The notes beneath the pieces are model-generated. The model was not told where the DNA came from and ran no database searches. It saw only the letters and a list, made by a program, of their open reading frames with translations. A DNA stretch of 64,000 nucleotides from contig JADZEB010000034.1 of assembly GCA_020850755.1 (NCBI GenBank), positions 21,544-85,543 on the forward strand, in the 5' to 3' direction. Positions 40,442 through 49,788 of the stretch are shown in pieces. Positions within the stretch are counted from its first letter, which is position 1. Every line of letters starts with the position of its first letter. The stretch comes from Alphaproteobacteria bacterium (GTDB taxonomy: Bacteria > Pseudomonadota > Alphaproteobacteria > Acetobacterales > Acetobacteraceae). Position numbers and translations under genes: made by a program.

Positions 40442-41914
40442 CTACCGCCCGCCGATACCGGCGAAGCTGGCTCGCGCATGGGCCACCCACAGCGCCGCCG
40501 CCTCGGCCCCCGACAGGAAGCGGGCGATGCCGCTGTCGCGCGCGCGCGCCAGGATGCGGCGCAAGGGCGGCATGTAGCCCTGCCAGCTCCCGGCATCCTG
40601 CAAGGTGCGCGAATGCCAGTTCAGCACCAGGAGCCCCCCCGGCACCAGGCTTTCCGCCAGGATCGCGTCGAGTTCGGCCGCGATCTCGGCCTCGGGGCGG
40701 CCGGCCTGGCGCGGCACGGCATAGCCGTCCATCACCGGCGTCGGCAGCGCGACGAAGGGGGCGGGCGCGTCTTTCGCCAGCGCCTCCGCCCCGCCCCAGC
40801 CGAGCGCCGGCAGCAACGGCAGGCGCGCGCCATTGCGCCAGCCGAGATCGAGCGGTGTCAGCGAGGCATCATAGGCGAAGCCGGCCCGGGCGAGGTCGCG
40901 CCAGCCGCCGATCATGTCGGCCCAGCGCACCGCCCAGTAATGCGCCCGCCCGCCGGCGGGTGCGGCGCCAAGCGCCTCGCGCAGCCGGGCGAAAGCCTCG
41001 GCATAGCCCGCCGGGCTGTGGCTGTTGATGCCGTAGTGGACGCCGACATCGAAGCCCTCGGCCACCAGGGCGCGCAACGCGGCGTTGTAGGCGCCCGCGC
41101 CGATATCGTAGCGGCAGTCGCGCGGATGGCGCGCGGCGGCGCCCGTGGCGCCCGGCCAGACATAGAAGCTCCCGGCCCCACGCCCGCCAAGCTCCGCCTC
41201 CAGCGCCGCCCAGCCGGCGAAGTTCCAGTAGGGATCGGCGCGCCCGCGCAGCATCCCGCCGAGCCCGAGCGCGAGTGCGTCGCGCTCGGCGCGGTTGCCG
41301 CGCGCCAGCCCGAGCCAGGCGGCGCGGGCGAGCACGAAGGCATCGTGCAGCCGCTCGCCATCGACATCGTGCGTCAGCACCACCGCCGCGCGTCCGCCGC
41401 CCCAGGGGTCGGGCGCGGGCGGGAGCGGCTGCCCGGCGGCGGCGATGCGGGCGCGCAGATGGGCGGCGGCACGCTCGATCAGCGGCACGAGGCGCAGGCC
41501 CGCGCGCGCGAGCGGATGGGCGGCGGGCGGGATGCGGCCGAAAGCGTCGGGTCCTGGGCTGGCGGCAGGCGCGAAGCAGGCCGCCTCGTGGCCGAAGGTG
41601 AGCAGGTGGGCGGCGCCGGCGACGAGGTCGGGCGCGGCGGCATCGCCGCTGGCCCAGAGCGTCGCGCCATCGGGCAGGGCGATCGCGCGCGCCGGCCCCG
41701 GATCGAAGGGCAGGGCGATCTCGTCGTCGGCCGCGTCGCCGACGCCATAATGCAGCACGAGCGCGGCGTTTGCCGGCAGGCTGGCGCGGTCGCGGTGCAG
41801 GGCGAAGCGCCCGCCCAGGCGCAGGCCGAGCTCGACCAGCGCCCATTCCAGCGCGCCGCGCAGCGCCGCGGGCAGGCGGAGGGCCAGGATGTGCCAGGTC
41901 GCTGCGTCTGGCAT
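40442..41914 (-). CDS. Polysaccharide-deacetylase-like protein
   Basis: A 490-residue protein. Residues about 175-450 form an NodB-like (carbohydrate esterase 4) barrel: VVLTHDVDGE gives the catalytic Asp-Asp pair region, VGVHYGINSH a histidine motif, and LLVLNWHSRTL the end-of-barrel histidine. Residues 1-160 are a separate domain of a kind often found before such deacetylases. No signal peptide, so a cytosolic site is likely. It may remove acetyl groups from a nucleotide-sugar-derived or lipid-linked glycan. It is the first gene of the exopolysaccharide locus, on the same strand as a methyltransferase and Wzz. Confidence 0.7.
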   Translation of the reverse strand: MPDAATWHILALRLPAALRGALEWALVELGLRLGGRFALHRDRASLPANAALVLHYGVGDAADDEIALPFDPGPARAIALPDGATLWASGDAAAPDLVAGAAHLLTFGHEAACFAPAASPGPDAFGRIPPAAHPLARAGLRLVPLIERAAAHLRARIAAAGQPLPPAPDPWGGGRAAVVLTHDVDGERLHDAFVLARAAWLGLARGNRAERDALALGLGGMLRGRADPYWNFAGWAALEAELGGRGAGSFYVWPGATGAAARHPRDCRYDIGAGAYNAALRALVAEGFDVGVHYGINSHSPAGYAEAFARLREALGAAPAGGRAHYWAVRWADMIGGWRDLARAGFAYDASLTPLDLGWRNGARLPLLPALGWGGAEALAKDAPAPFVALPTPVMDGYAVPRQAGRPEAEIAAELDAILAESLVPGGLLVLNWHSRTLQDAGSWQGYMPPLRRILARARDSGIARFLSGAEAAALWVAHARASFAGIGGR

Positions 41915-41949
41915 GGGATCGGGCGCGGGGCCGGGCGCGCCTGCGCGCC

Positions 41950-42960
41950 TCAGCCCGGCGCGGCGGCCGCGCCGCTGGCCGGGGCGGCGGTGGGCGCGGT
42001 GCTGGCGCCGGGCGAAGCGGGCGCGGTGCGCACGGCGAAGAAGGCGGCGGTGAACAGGCGGCGGAACAGGCGATGGCGTGCCAGCCGCTCGTCGATCGCC
42101 TGCAGGGCGCGGGCGGTGGCGCGCAACAGGCCGGGATGGAAGGCGGCGAACAGGGCGAAGTTGCGCAAGCCCTCGAAGTAGCGCGCCTCGCTTTCCGGGA
42201 AGGCGCCCAGGAACTCCTCGATCTCGGTCATCGAGAAGGGATGCTCCCAGGCGAGGTTGGGCCGGCCCGGCCGTGTCGCCGCGCGCGCCGCCGCCAAGAG
42301 CGGGTTGATGTTCAGCGCCTCGACGAAGGCGCCGCGCCCGCCGGGCTTGAGCAGCGCCCTGGTCTTATCGGCGAAGCGGCGCTTGCCGGCGCGGTCGAAA
42401 TGATGGACGCAGGCCAGCGCGTAAAGGGCATCGAAGCTGCCTGGCTCGAAGTTCTCGGCCAGGAAATCGTCGCAGACCAGCGCGAAATGCCCCGCGCCGG
42501 CGGCATCGAAGCGCTTGCGCAGGGACAAGAGCGGGCCGAGCGCCAGATCGATGCCGACATAATCGACGCGATCCCTGTTCGCCAGCGCAGCCTCGGTCAG
42601 CACCGTGCCGGCGCCGCAGCCGACCTCGATGATGCGCACGCGCGCGCGCCCGGACGCGCCGGCCGGCGCCTCGGCCAGCACGGTCTCGAGGTGGCGGGCG
42701 AAATAGTCGGCCTGGCGGCGATCCTCGGCCTTCAGGCTGCGCACGCGCCGCCACAGGCGGTTGAGCCAGCTTTCCTGCGCCACCGGCTGGGTGGCGGCGG
42801 CGGCCTCGGCCGCGCCATCGTCGCGGCGCATGCCTTCGTAGAAGGCCTTCTGGCGCACATTGATGTCGGTCTGGCTGGTGGCGTCGAACAGCATCGCCAC
42901 CCCATCCTGCTCGGCGGCGGGGCGGAGCAGGGTCAGCCAGGCGCGGTCGGGATGGATCAT
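41950..42960 (-). CDS. SAM-dependent methyltransferase in the exopolysaccharide locus
   Basis: A 336-residue class I methyltransferase: motif I IIEVGCGAGTVLTEA, acidic strand YVGIDLALG, motif IV YALACVHHFDRAGK, and LLKPGGRGAFVEALN. An N-terminal helix region (residues 1-100) and a C-terminal membrane-proximal segment (HRLFRRLFTAAFFAVRT) plus an Ala/Pro tail are extra. Its ATG overlaps the wzz-like stop (ATGA). Likely substrate: a lipid-linked sugar or glycan end, by context only. Confidence 0.8.
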   Translation of the reverse strand: MIHPDRAWLTLLRPAAEQDGVAMLFDATSQTDINVRQKAFYEGMRRDDGAAEAAAATQPVAQESWLNRLWRRVRSLKAEDRRQADYFARHLETVLAEAPAGASGRARVRIIEVGCGAGTVLTEAALANRDRVDYVGIDLALGPLLSLRKRFDAAGAGHFALVCDDFLAENFEPGSFDALYALACVHHFDRAGKRRFADKTRALLKPGGRGAFVEALNINPLLAAARAATRPGRPNLAWEHPFSMTEIEEFLGAFPESEARYFEGLRNFALFAAFHPGLLRATARALQAIDERLARHRLFRRLFTAAFFAVRTAPASPGASTAPTAAPASGAAAAPG

Positions 42961-44072
42961 GGCGGCGCGTGCGCCCCCGCATGGTGGCTGGCATCGTCCC
43001 GGCCCGGCGCCAGGCCCGCGAACAGGAGCACGAGCACGATGCCGAACGCGAGCCCGCCAAGCGGGCCGAGCGCGAGCATCAGGCCGAGCGAGGGGAAATC
43101 GGGAAAGGCGGTCGCGGCGGGTTCCTGCAGGATCTCGGCGGCGAAGGGACGGTCGGGGCTGATCAGCATGCGCTGGCGTTCCTGCAACGCGAGCAGGCTG
43201 GTCAGCGCGGCGCGATACTCGGCGATGTTGGTGCCGCCGAGCCGCTGCAGGATCACGCGCACATTGGCGTCGAGGCGCTTCTCCTCGATGTCGCGCAGCA
43301 CGGCGTCGGCCTCGGCCACGGTCCAGGCGGCGAGGTTGCGCGCGAATTGCGGGTTCTCGTGGCGCACGCGCACTTCCCAGATCGGCTTGGCCGTCACCTC
43401 GCGCAGGGTGACGTTGGCCTCGATGAAGCGCTCGAGCTCGCCGAGAGAGGGCTCGGTCGGGCGGGCGCGGCCGAAGAAGGCCTGCGCGCGCCGCCACAGG
43501 CCCGAGACGCCGCCCGGCTCGATCCAGCGGTTGCGCTCGGCATCCCAGCGGCGGGCGAAGGCGAGCTTGCGCAGATCGTGCTTCTCGTCCAGGCGGCGCG
43601 CGATCTCGGGCGAGAACATCAGCTCGGTCATCTGCAGGAAGCGCGGGCTGACCTCGCCGCCCTGGGCCAGCGCCGGGGTGATGGCGCGCGCCAGGCCGCT
43701 GACCGGGCTGCCGCCCTGGCCGGGCGTGCTGGTGGGGTCGGGGGCGGCGGCGAGCAGCATGCTGGCGGTGTATTTCGGCGTGATGTAGAGCGCCACCGCC
43801 GAGGAGATGCCGAGCCCGATCGCGACCAGAAGCGCCAGCCACCATTTGCCGCGCCAGAGGGTGCCGAGCAGGGTGGCGAGCGAGACCTCGGCCGGAGGTG
43901 CGACGCGTTCGGCGATGAAGGCGATCGGGGCAGGCGCAGGGCCCGGTGCCGGCGCGGCAGCCGTCGCCTCGGCACGCATGGCCTCGCCCACGCCCGGATC
44001 AGGGTGATGGGGCGCGGCCATCGGCGCCTCCGCGTGCAGCGGGGCCGGGCCTTGCGGCGCGTGCGGCGTCAT
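42957..44072 (-). CDS. Wzz-type chain-length determinant protein
   Basis: A 371-residue inner-membrane polysaccharide co-polymerase. Two membrane helices bracket a periplasmic part: WWLALLVAIGLGISSAVALYI near residue 80 and FPSLGLMLALGPLGGLAFGIVLVLLF near 340, the second preceded by the Pro-rich RPFAAEILQEPAATAFP that marks Wzz. No C-terminal tyrosine-kinase domain is present, so it is Wzz-like, not Wzc-like. A Pro/Ala-rich N-terminal tail of about 50 residues is cytosolic. It controls the length of polymer made by the ligase/polymerase encoded on the other strand. Confidence 0.8.
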   Translation of the reverse strand: MTPHAPQGPAPLHAEAPMAAPHHPDPGVGEAMRAEATAAAPAPGPAPAPIAFIAERVAPPAEVSLATLLGTLWRGKWWLALLVAIGLGISSAVALYITPKYTASMLLAAAPDPTSTPGQGGSPVSGLARAITPALAQGGEVSPRFLQMTELMFSPEIARRLDEKHDLRKLAFARRWDAERNRWIEPGGVSGLWRRAQAFFGRARPTEPSLGELERFIEANVTLREVTAKPIWEVRVRHENPQFARNLAAWTVAEADAVLRDIEEKRLDANVRVILQRLGGTNIAEYRAALTSLLALQERQRMLISPDRPFAAEILQEPAATAFPDFPSLGLMLALGPLGGLAFGIVLVLLFAGLAPGRDDASHHAGAHAPP

Positions 44073-44222
44073 TCGACCGGGATCATTCACGCTGCTGTCC
44101 TGCCGCGCCTTCCAGGAAAGGGCCTGCCCGGCGCGGGCGGGCCGGCGGGGGCCGAGGGGCCACCGGGAGGCGGGGCCGGCTATCATGTCCCCTAACCCTT
44201 GCCGCACTGTCAAGGCGCGTGA

Positions 44223-44373
44223 GCCTTTACCAAGGGCAAAGGCGTGCGGGACCAGGTCGGGCGCGTGGCGCGGGCGGCATGTCCCGCTGCGGCCGGGTGC
44301 GGGGCCGTCCCTGGCTGCGCTGGCCGGGCGGGCACCGCCCGCTGCCACCGCCGGCCTTTACCAAGGGCAAAGG
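44223..44373. repeat. Pair of 20-bp direct repeats with internal dyad
   Basis: GCCTTTACCAAGGGCAAAGG occurs at 44223-44242 and again at 44354-44373. Each copy has CCTTT and AAAGG arms, so it can form a small hairpin or be bound as a dyad. Their location upstream of the wzz-like gene suggests regulatory sites. Confidence 0.7.
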
Positions 44374-44904
44374 GGGGCGGGGCGAGAGTGGTCGCTGTGC
44401 ATGGCGGGGACCGCAGGTGGCCAGTGCCGGCCCTTGCCTTCCCCAGGGCCGAGGCCGGTGGAGCGGAGCTGGCGGGCGGTGGGCGGCCAGGGTCCCGCGC
44501 CGGCACACGTGGCGAGGCGCGGGCCGGGGCCGCAGGTAGCCTCCGGCTTCGCGGCAACCGGTGCTCGGCGCATATCCTCCCGTGCCCGGGCGGTCGCGCG
44601 GCGCGGGCGGCGCGGGCGGCGGGGTGCGCGCGCGGGGGCCGGGGCGGCGGGGCGCTGCCGTGGGGGACGCGGGGGTGTGGCTGGTCCGGATGGCCGCGCA
44701 CGCGCCGGCATGGCCCGACCGGTCGCGCGGCGCGGGCGGCTCGGCTATAAGCGCGGGACCGGATGGTGCGGGGCGAGGGCTGGCTGGTCCGCGAAATCCC
44801 GTCACGGCAGCCGCCCTGGGCGCCGGGCCGGCATATTGCCGCATTTCCGGTTTCGTCACGGTGCCCGCCTGTCTGATCCCTGGCGCCGCGCACGGCCCGC
44901 CCGA

Positions 44905-44981
44905 CCTCGCCTGCCCAGCCTCGCCTGCCTAGCCTCGCCTGCCCAGCCCTGCCACCCTGCCCTGCCACCCTGCCCTGCCCG
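44905..44981. repeat. 14-bp then 13-bp tandem array
   Basis: Three units of CCTCGCCTGCCCAG (44905-44946, one with a T for C), followed by two units of CCCTGCCACCCTG and a partial one. It ends about 60 bases before the flippase start. Confidence 0.85.
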
Positions 44982-45038
44982 CCCCGCGTCACCCGTCCAG
45001 TCCCGCCCCCGCCGCCCGCCCGGAGTTCCGCCCCGCCG

Positions 45039-46568
45039 ATGGCCGCCAGCCCGCCGCCCGACCACCGCCGCATCGCCGCGGGTTTCCTGCGCAGCGCCGG
45101 CACCCTGTCGGGCGCGACCATCGCGGCGCAGGCGATCTGGGCCGCGTCCGCCCCGGCGATCACGCGGCTCTACGGCGCCGAGGCGTTCGGCGTCTGGGCG
45201 CTGGTGGCGGTGGCGGTGCACCTGGCCGGCTCCTTCGGCGTGGCGCGCTACGAGTTCGCGCTCGTGCTGGCGCGCGGGGCGCATGCGCGCGCCAACCTGT
45301 TCGCTGCCTGCCTGGGGCTGGCCGTGCTTGCCGCACTGCTGCTGCTCGCCGCCAACCTCGCCCTGGCCGAGACGCTGATCGCCGCCTTCGAGCGCCAGGT
45401 GGGCCGCGCCGGCGCGCTCGCCTGCGGCCCCTTGTGCGCGGTCGCCCTGTTCCAGCAGGTGCTGCGCACCTGGGCGCTCGCCTTCGACCGCACCGGCGCG
45501 ATCGCGCGCTTCATGGTCGCCCAGGCGCTGCTGATCGCGGCCTTGCAGATCGGGCTGGCGCTGGCCGGCCATGCCAGTGCCGATGCGCTGCTGTTCGGGC
45601 ATCTCGGCGGCGCCCTGGCCGCTTTCGGCCTGCTCGTCCACGCCCTGCGCGACACGCTGCACTGGCGGCTCCTGCGCCGGCTGCGCCGCGCCGCGATGGC
45701 GGCCGAGCTGCGCCGCCATGCCAACCTGCCGCTCTATTCCGCGCCGCGCACGGTGGTGGACGCGGTCGCCGGGCGGGCGATCTATTTCGTTTTCGCCCAC
45801 GCCTTCGGCCTGCATGCGGCCGGCCAGCTCGGCCTTGCCGCGCGGCTGGTGCAGGTGCCGGTCTCGCTGATCGTGGGGGGCTTGCGCAACGCCTTCTTCC
45901 TGCGCGCGGTGCAGCTCCAGCATTCGCCCGCCCTGCCGCGCATGGTGGTGGGGCTGGAATGCGCCATCGCCTATGCCGTGATGCCGGCCTCCGTGGTGCT
46001 GGCCGCGCACGGGCCCTCCCTGTTCGCGCTCGCCTTCGGCGCCCCCTGGGCCGAGGCGGGCGGCTACGCCGCGGCGCTGATCGCCGGCACCGCGATGCTG
46101 ACCATCACCGGCTGGCTCGACCGCCTCTACGAGGTGTTCGGCCGCCAGCGCCTGGCCTTGCTGCTGGAGCTTGCCAACCTGGTGCTGATCCTGGCGCTGC
46201 AACTGGCGCTGGCGGCGCTCGGGCACGGGCCGATGGCGGTCGCGATCGCGGTCGGCGCCTGGACCGCGTTCTACAACATCGCCTGGCTCGGCATCACCGC
46301 CGAGCTGGCCCGGATCGGTGCGATCTTTCCCGCGATCATGGGCCGCGTCGCGCTGGCCGCCGCGGCCGCCGCCCTGCCGATCGGGGCCGCCCGGCTGCTT
46401 GCCCTGCCCGGCCCCGCCCAGGGCGCGATTGCGGCCGGGGCAATAATGTCCGGTCTGGCCCTTGCCCTTTGGCGCGCGCGGCGGGAGATTGCCGGCCTGA
46501 TGCGCCCCGACGCCGCGCCTGCGCCCGCCCCGGCGCCCACTGCAACCAGGGAGACGATCCGCGCATGA
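45039..46568 (+). CDS. Wzx-type polysaccharide flippase
   Basis: A 509-residue MATE/MOP-superfamily membrane protein with about twelve to fourteen helices. The N-terminus GFLRSAGTLSGATIAAQAIWAASAPAITRLYGAEAFG is typical of Wzx/RfbX flippases, which move undecaprenyl-linked repeat units across the inner membrane. The C-terminus is a short Ala/Pro tail. First of five plus-strand genes with overlapping ends; its stop overlaps the next start as ATGA. Confidence 0.85.
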   Translation: MAASPPPDHRRIAAGFLRSAGTLSGATIAAQAIWAASAPAITRLYGAEAFGVWALVAVAVHLAGSFGVARYEFALVLARGAHARANLFAACLGLAVLAALLLLAANLALAETLIAAFERQVGRAGALACGPLCAVALFQQVLRTWALAFDRTGAIARFMVAQALLIAALQIGLALAGHASADALLFGHLGGALAAFGLLVHALRDTLHWRLLRRLRRAAMAAELRRHANLPLYSAPRTVVDAVAGRAIYFVFAHAFGLHAAGQLGLAARLVQVPVSLIVGGLRNAFFLRAVQLQHSPALPRMVVGLECAIAYAVMPASVVLAAHGPSLFALAFGAPWAEAGGYAAALIAGTAMLTITGWLDRLYEVFGRQRLALLLELANLVLILALQLALAALGHGPMAVAIAVGAWTAFYNIAWLGITAELARIGAIFPAIMGRVALAAAAAALPIGAARLLALPGPAQGAIAAGAIMSGLALALWRARREIAGLMRPDAAPAPAPAPTATRETIRA

Positions 46569-47227
46569 GCGAGCTAGACCGCTGGCAGGCCTATTGGAGC
46601 CGGCAATCCGTTCCCGGCCACCGCGAGGAGAGCGAGGCGCATTACCGCGCGCTGGCCGAGGAGCTGCGCCTGCTGCTGATCGGCCTGCCCACGGGTGCCG
46701 TGCTGGAGATGGGCTGCGGCAATGGCGCGCTCTATCCCCATCTCGGCTTCGACCGCGCTGCCCGCTATCGCGGCCTCGACATATCGGCCTCGATGCTGGA
46801 AGTGTTCCGCGCCCGCCATCCCGGCGCCGACATCGCCGAGGGCTCGGCCCACACCTATCGCGACGCGGGCGGCTGGGACGTGATCTTCTCCAACGGCATG
46901 GTGCAGTATCTCGACGCCGGCATGTTCCGCGCCCACCTTGCCAACGCCGCCGCCATGCTGAACCAGGGGGGCGCGCTGGTGATGGGCTCGGTCCTGTGGC
47001 GCTGCATGCGCTACGACCTGACCGTGGGCGACATGCGCCGCGAGGGGCTGTCGCTGCCGGTCGGGCTGGCGAAGTGGCTCAAGCGTGTCTTGTGGCGCGA
47101 TTCGCTCGGCCACTGGCACAGCTGGCGCGGCGTGCGCGCCCAAGCGCGCGCGGCCGGGCTGGAGGCATCCTTCTACGGCTCGATGCTCTATCCCTATCGC
47201 TTCCACGCGGTGCTGCGCAAACCGTGA
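46565..47227 (+). CDS. Class I SAM methyltransferase in the exopolysaccharide operon
   Basis: A 220-residue methyltransferase: VLEMGCGNGALYPHLGFD (motif I), YRGLDISASMLEV (acidic end), WDVIFSNGMVQYLD (motif IV), MLNQGGALVMGSVLW. It lies between the flippase and the FemAB-like gene, overlapping both by four bases (ATGA at its start, GTGA at its end), so it is made in fixed ratio with them. It probably methylates a sugar, by context. Confidence 0.85.
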   Translation: MSELDRWQAYWSRQSVPGHREESEAHYRALAEELRLLLIGLPTGAVLEMGCGNGALYPHLGFDRAARYRGLDISASMLEVFRARHPGADIAEGSAHTYRDAGGWDVIFSNGMVQYLDAGMFRAHLANAAAMLNQGGALVMGSVLWRCMRYDLTVGDMRREGLSLPVGLAKWLKRVLWRDSLGHWHSWRGVRAQARAAGLEASFYGSMLYPYRFHAVLRKP

Positions 47228-48243
47228 GCGGGGATCGCGCATCGCTGCCGGCATCGGCGCGCGCGCTGCCGGAGGGCTGGATCGCGGAAGCGGACAGCAT
47301 CTTCCAGCAGCCCTGGTGGCTGGAGGCGGCGGCGCCCGGCGCGTGGGGCGCGGCCACGATCGCGCGCGAGGGGCGCATCGTCGCGCGCCTGCCCTTCCGC
47401 ATCGCCCGGCGCCGCGGGTTGCGCCTGCTCGACCTGCCGCCCTTCACGCCCGCGCTCGGGCCCTGGGTCGCGCATGCCTCGCCCAAATACGCCGCGCGCC
47501 TGGCCGAGGAGAACGAGCTGATCGGCGCGCTGGTCGAGGCCCTGCCGCCGCACGACCTGTTCCGGCTGCGCATGCCGCCCGGCCTGACGAACTGGCTGCC
47601 CTTCCACTGGCGCGGCTTCCGCGCCGAGACCTTCTACACCTACCGCATCGAGGATCTGTCCGACCCGGCGGCGATCCTGGCCGGCATGTCGCAGCACCGC
47701 CGCCGCGCGATCCGCCAGGCGGAGAAATCGCTCTCCGTGCGCGACGATCTCGGCATCGACGCCTTCGCCGCGATCTACCGGCGCACCTTCGCCCGCCAGG
47801 GCCGCACGCCGAAAGGCGCGGCCGAGGCGCTGGCGCGGCTTGATGCGGCGGTGGCGGCCCATGGCGAGCGGCGCATCCTGTTCGCCACCGACACGGCCGG
47901 CGCGGTGCAGGCTGCGGCCTACCTGCTGTTCGACCGCCCGGCCGGCATCGGCTACTACCTGCTCGGCGGCTCCGATGATCGCGTGCGCGAAGGCGGCGCG
48001 GCTTCGCTCGTGCTCTGGCGCGCGATCGAGGCGAGTGCCGCGGCGGGGATGCGCATCTTCGATTTCGAGGGCTCGATGGTGCCCGGCATCGAGGAGTTCT
48101 TCCGCCGCTTCGGCGCACGCCAGACGCCCTATTTCATGCTGCGCCACCTGAACAGCCGGCGCGCGCGGCTGGCGGCGGCGGCGATCGACCTCCTCAAGGC
48201 GCTCGGCCTGCCCGGCACCGGGCGATTGCGCAGCCTGACATGA
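47224..48243 (+). CDS. FemAB/GNAT-like acyltransferase (BioF2/CelD-like domain)
   Basis: A 339-residue protein starting at a GTG that overlaps the previous stop. The C-terminal GNAT-like domain is visible in QHRRRAIRQAEKSLSVRDDL, AAAYLLFDRPAGIGYYLLGG and FDFEGSMVPGIEEFFRRFGA, a pattern shared with FemAB-type and CelD-type N-acyltransferases often found in exopolysaccharide clusters. It may attach an acyl or aminoacyl group to the repeat unit. No signal peptide or membrane helix. Confidence 0.7.
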   Translation: MSGDRASLPASARALPEGWIAEADSIFQQPWWLEAAAPGAWGAATIAREGRIVARLPFRIARRRGLRLLDLPPFTPALGPWVAHASPKYAARLAEENELIGALVEALPPHDLFRLRMPPGLTNWLPFHWRGFRAETFYTYRIEDLSDPAAILAGMSQHRRRAIRQAEKSLSVRDDLGIDAFAAIYRRTFARQGRTPKGAAEALARLDAAVAAHGERRILFATDTAGAVQAAAYLLFDRPAGIGYYLLGGSDDRVREGGAASLVLWRAIEASAAAGMRIFDFEGSMVPGIEEFFRRFGARQTPYFMLRHLNSRRARLAAAAIDLLKALGLPGTGRLRSLT

Positions 48244-48393
48244 CGCGCCGCGCCCGCGCTCGCGCCCACCTGTGCGCCCGCCGGCGCGCCCACATGCGCG
48301 CCCACATGCGCGCTGGCCGTGTCGCGCGCGTGGCGCGCACCCACGGCCTTGCGCGCGTGGCGCGCGCGGGCGGCTAGCGCTATCCTTCCGGCC

Positions 48394-49788
48394 ATGCACG
48401 CCCGCGCAACGCCCCTGCATGCTCCCGCGCCCCGTCCTGTGCTGGGCCGCACGCTGGCCGCGCGCCTGCCGCTCGGCCGCCTGCTCGACTTCCTGCGCGG
48501 CGCGGCTTCCTTCGAGGTGATGGTCGCCCTCACGCTCTATGGCGTGCCGCTTGGCGCCATCACTGCGCTGCGGCCGCTCGAATTCGTGCTGAACTTCGTC
48601 ACCATCGCCATCAGCACGGCGATGGCGGTGGGCATCGTGCGCCAGCGCGGCTGGGTGATCCGCCGCGACGTGCTCGACCTGCTCGCCGTGCACCTCGTGT
48701 TCATGACCTATCTCGCCGCCTCGCTGCTCTGGTCGCCCGAGCCGGGCTATTTCGGCACGCAGAAGGTCGGGCTTGCGATCATCGTCGGCACCTGGGCGAT
48801 CCTGTCGGTCGGCATCCTGGCCGAGGAACCGCAGCGCATCCGCCGCCTGATCGTGGCGATGATCACGATTGGCGCGATCTCGGCCACGCAGTACCTGCTG
48901 ATCACGCCGGACATCGCCAGCTACATGCAGGCCTTCGACCAGGGCGCGCAGATCAACAACCAGCAGGGCGCGCGGCTGACCGGCCTCGGCGTGCTCGGGG
49001 CGATGGTCTATTTCGCCTATAATCGCGGCTCCACCGCGCGCGCGCTCATGCTGCTCGGGCTCGGCGCCTATTGCTTCATGGGCCAGATCAACACCGGCGG
49101 GCGCACCGGGCTGGTGGCGACAGTGCTCGTGCTGCTGCTGCTCGCCGCGCTCGGCGTGCGGTTCGAGCATCTCGATATCCGCCTGCGCCGCTTCGTCTCG
49201 CGCATGCTGATCGCGCTCGGCGTGTTCGCGCTCGGCCTCATGGGCTACATGGCGCTGGTGGGCGTGCCGCGCACCATCTATCGCCTGGGCGCCTTCATCA
49301 CCAACCCCGCCGCCACCACGGCGCGCATGCCGCGCTATTTCCTGGTCTGGGGCTATCTTGCCGATGCGCCTTTGTTCGGCCACGGCGCCGGAAGCTGGGA
49401 CTTCCTGGAGCAGCTCTGGGGGGCGAACTACCCGCACAATGTGCTGCTGGAAGTGATCGCCGAGCTCGGCCTTGTCGGCGTCGCCTTGTTCCTGGCGCTG
49501 CTTGCCTTCCCGCTCTGGATGTTCATCCGCCGCCATGGCGCCTGGCCGCGCGCGCCCTTGCCGGCCTTCACGCTGCTGTTCTTCGCCTACAACCTGCTGC
49601 AATCGATGGCGGTGGGCGATCTCGGCCGCAACAACGGGCTCTATGGCTCGCTCGCGCTGCTGACGCTGCCGGCGGCGCTCGGCCAGGCGGCGCTGTTCCG
49701 CGGCCCCGCCCTGCGTCCCGCCGCCGCGGCCACGCCCGCGCCCGCGATCGCGCCCCCGATTGCGGCTGCGACCGCCCCGCGCGCGTGA
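48394..49788 (+). CDS. O-antigen ligase / Wzy-type polymerase family membrane protein
   Basis: A 464-residue protein with about twelve helices and the Wzy_C signature loop: FGHGAGSWDFLEQLWGANYPHN, followed by VLLEVIAELGLVGVALFLAL. This family includes O-antigen ligases (WaaL) and polymerases. In a Wzx/Wzz/Wza locus the polymerase role is more likely. ATG at 48394 was chosen since the upstream in-frame segment is Ala/Arg-rich shadow. The preceding 150 bases contain GCGCCCACAT and GCGCGCGTGG repeats without a gene. Confidence 0.8.
   Translation: MHARATPLHAPAPRPVLGRTLAARLPLGRLLDFLRGAASFEVMVALTLYGVPLGAITALRPLEFVLNFVTIAISTAMAVGIVRQRGWVIRRDVLDLLAVHLVFMTYLAASLLWSPEPGYFGTQKVGLAIIVGTWAILSVGILAEEPQRIRRLIVAMITIGAISATQYLLITPDIASYMQAFDQGAQINNQQGARLTGLGVLGAMVYFAYNRGSTARALMLLGLGAYCFMGQINTGGRTGLVATVLVLLLLAALGVRFEHLDIRLRRFVSRMLIALGVFALGLMGYMALVGVPRTIYRLGAFITNPAATTARMPRYFLVWGYLADAPLFGHGAGSWDFLEQLWGANYPHNVLLEVIAELGLVGVALFLALLAFPLWMFIRRHGAWPRAPLPAFTLLFFAYNLLQSMAVGDLGRNNGLYGSLALLTLPAALGQAALFRGPALRPAAAATPAPAIAPPIAAATAPRA

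Larger units (their letters stand above)
44073..45038. other. Divergent intergenic region of the exopolysaccharide locus
   Basis: Almost 1 kb between the wzz-like (minus) and flippase (plus) genes, with no supported gene despite many GC-driven frames. It contains a 20-bp sequence in two direct copies and a 13/14-bp tandem array, listed separately. Presumably it holds the promoters for both directions, but none can be recognised. Confidence 0.55.
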
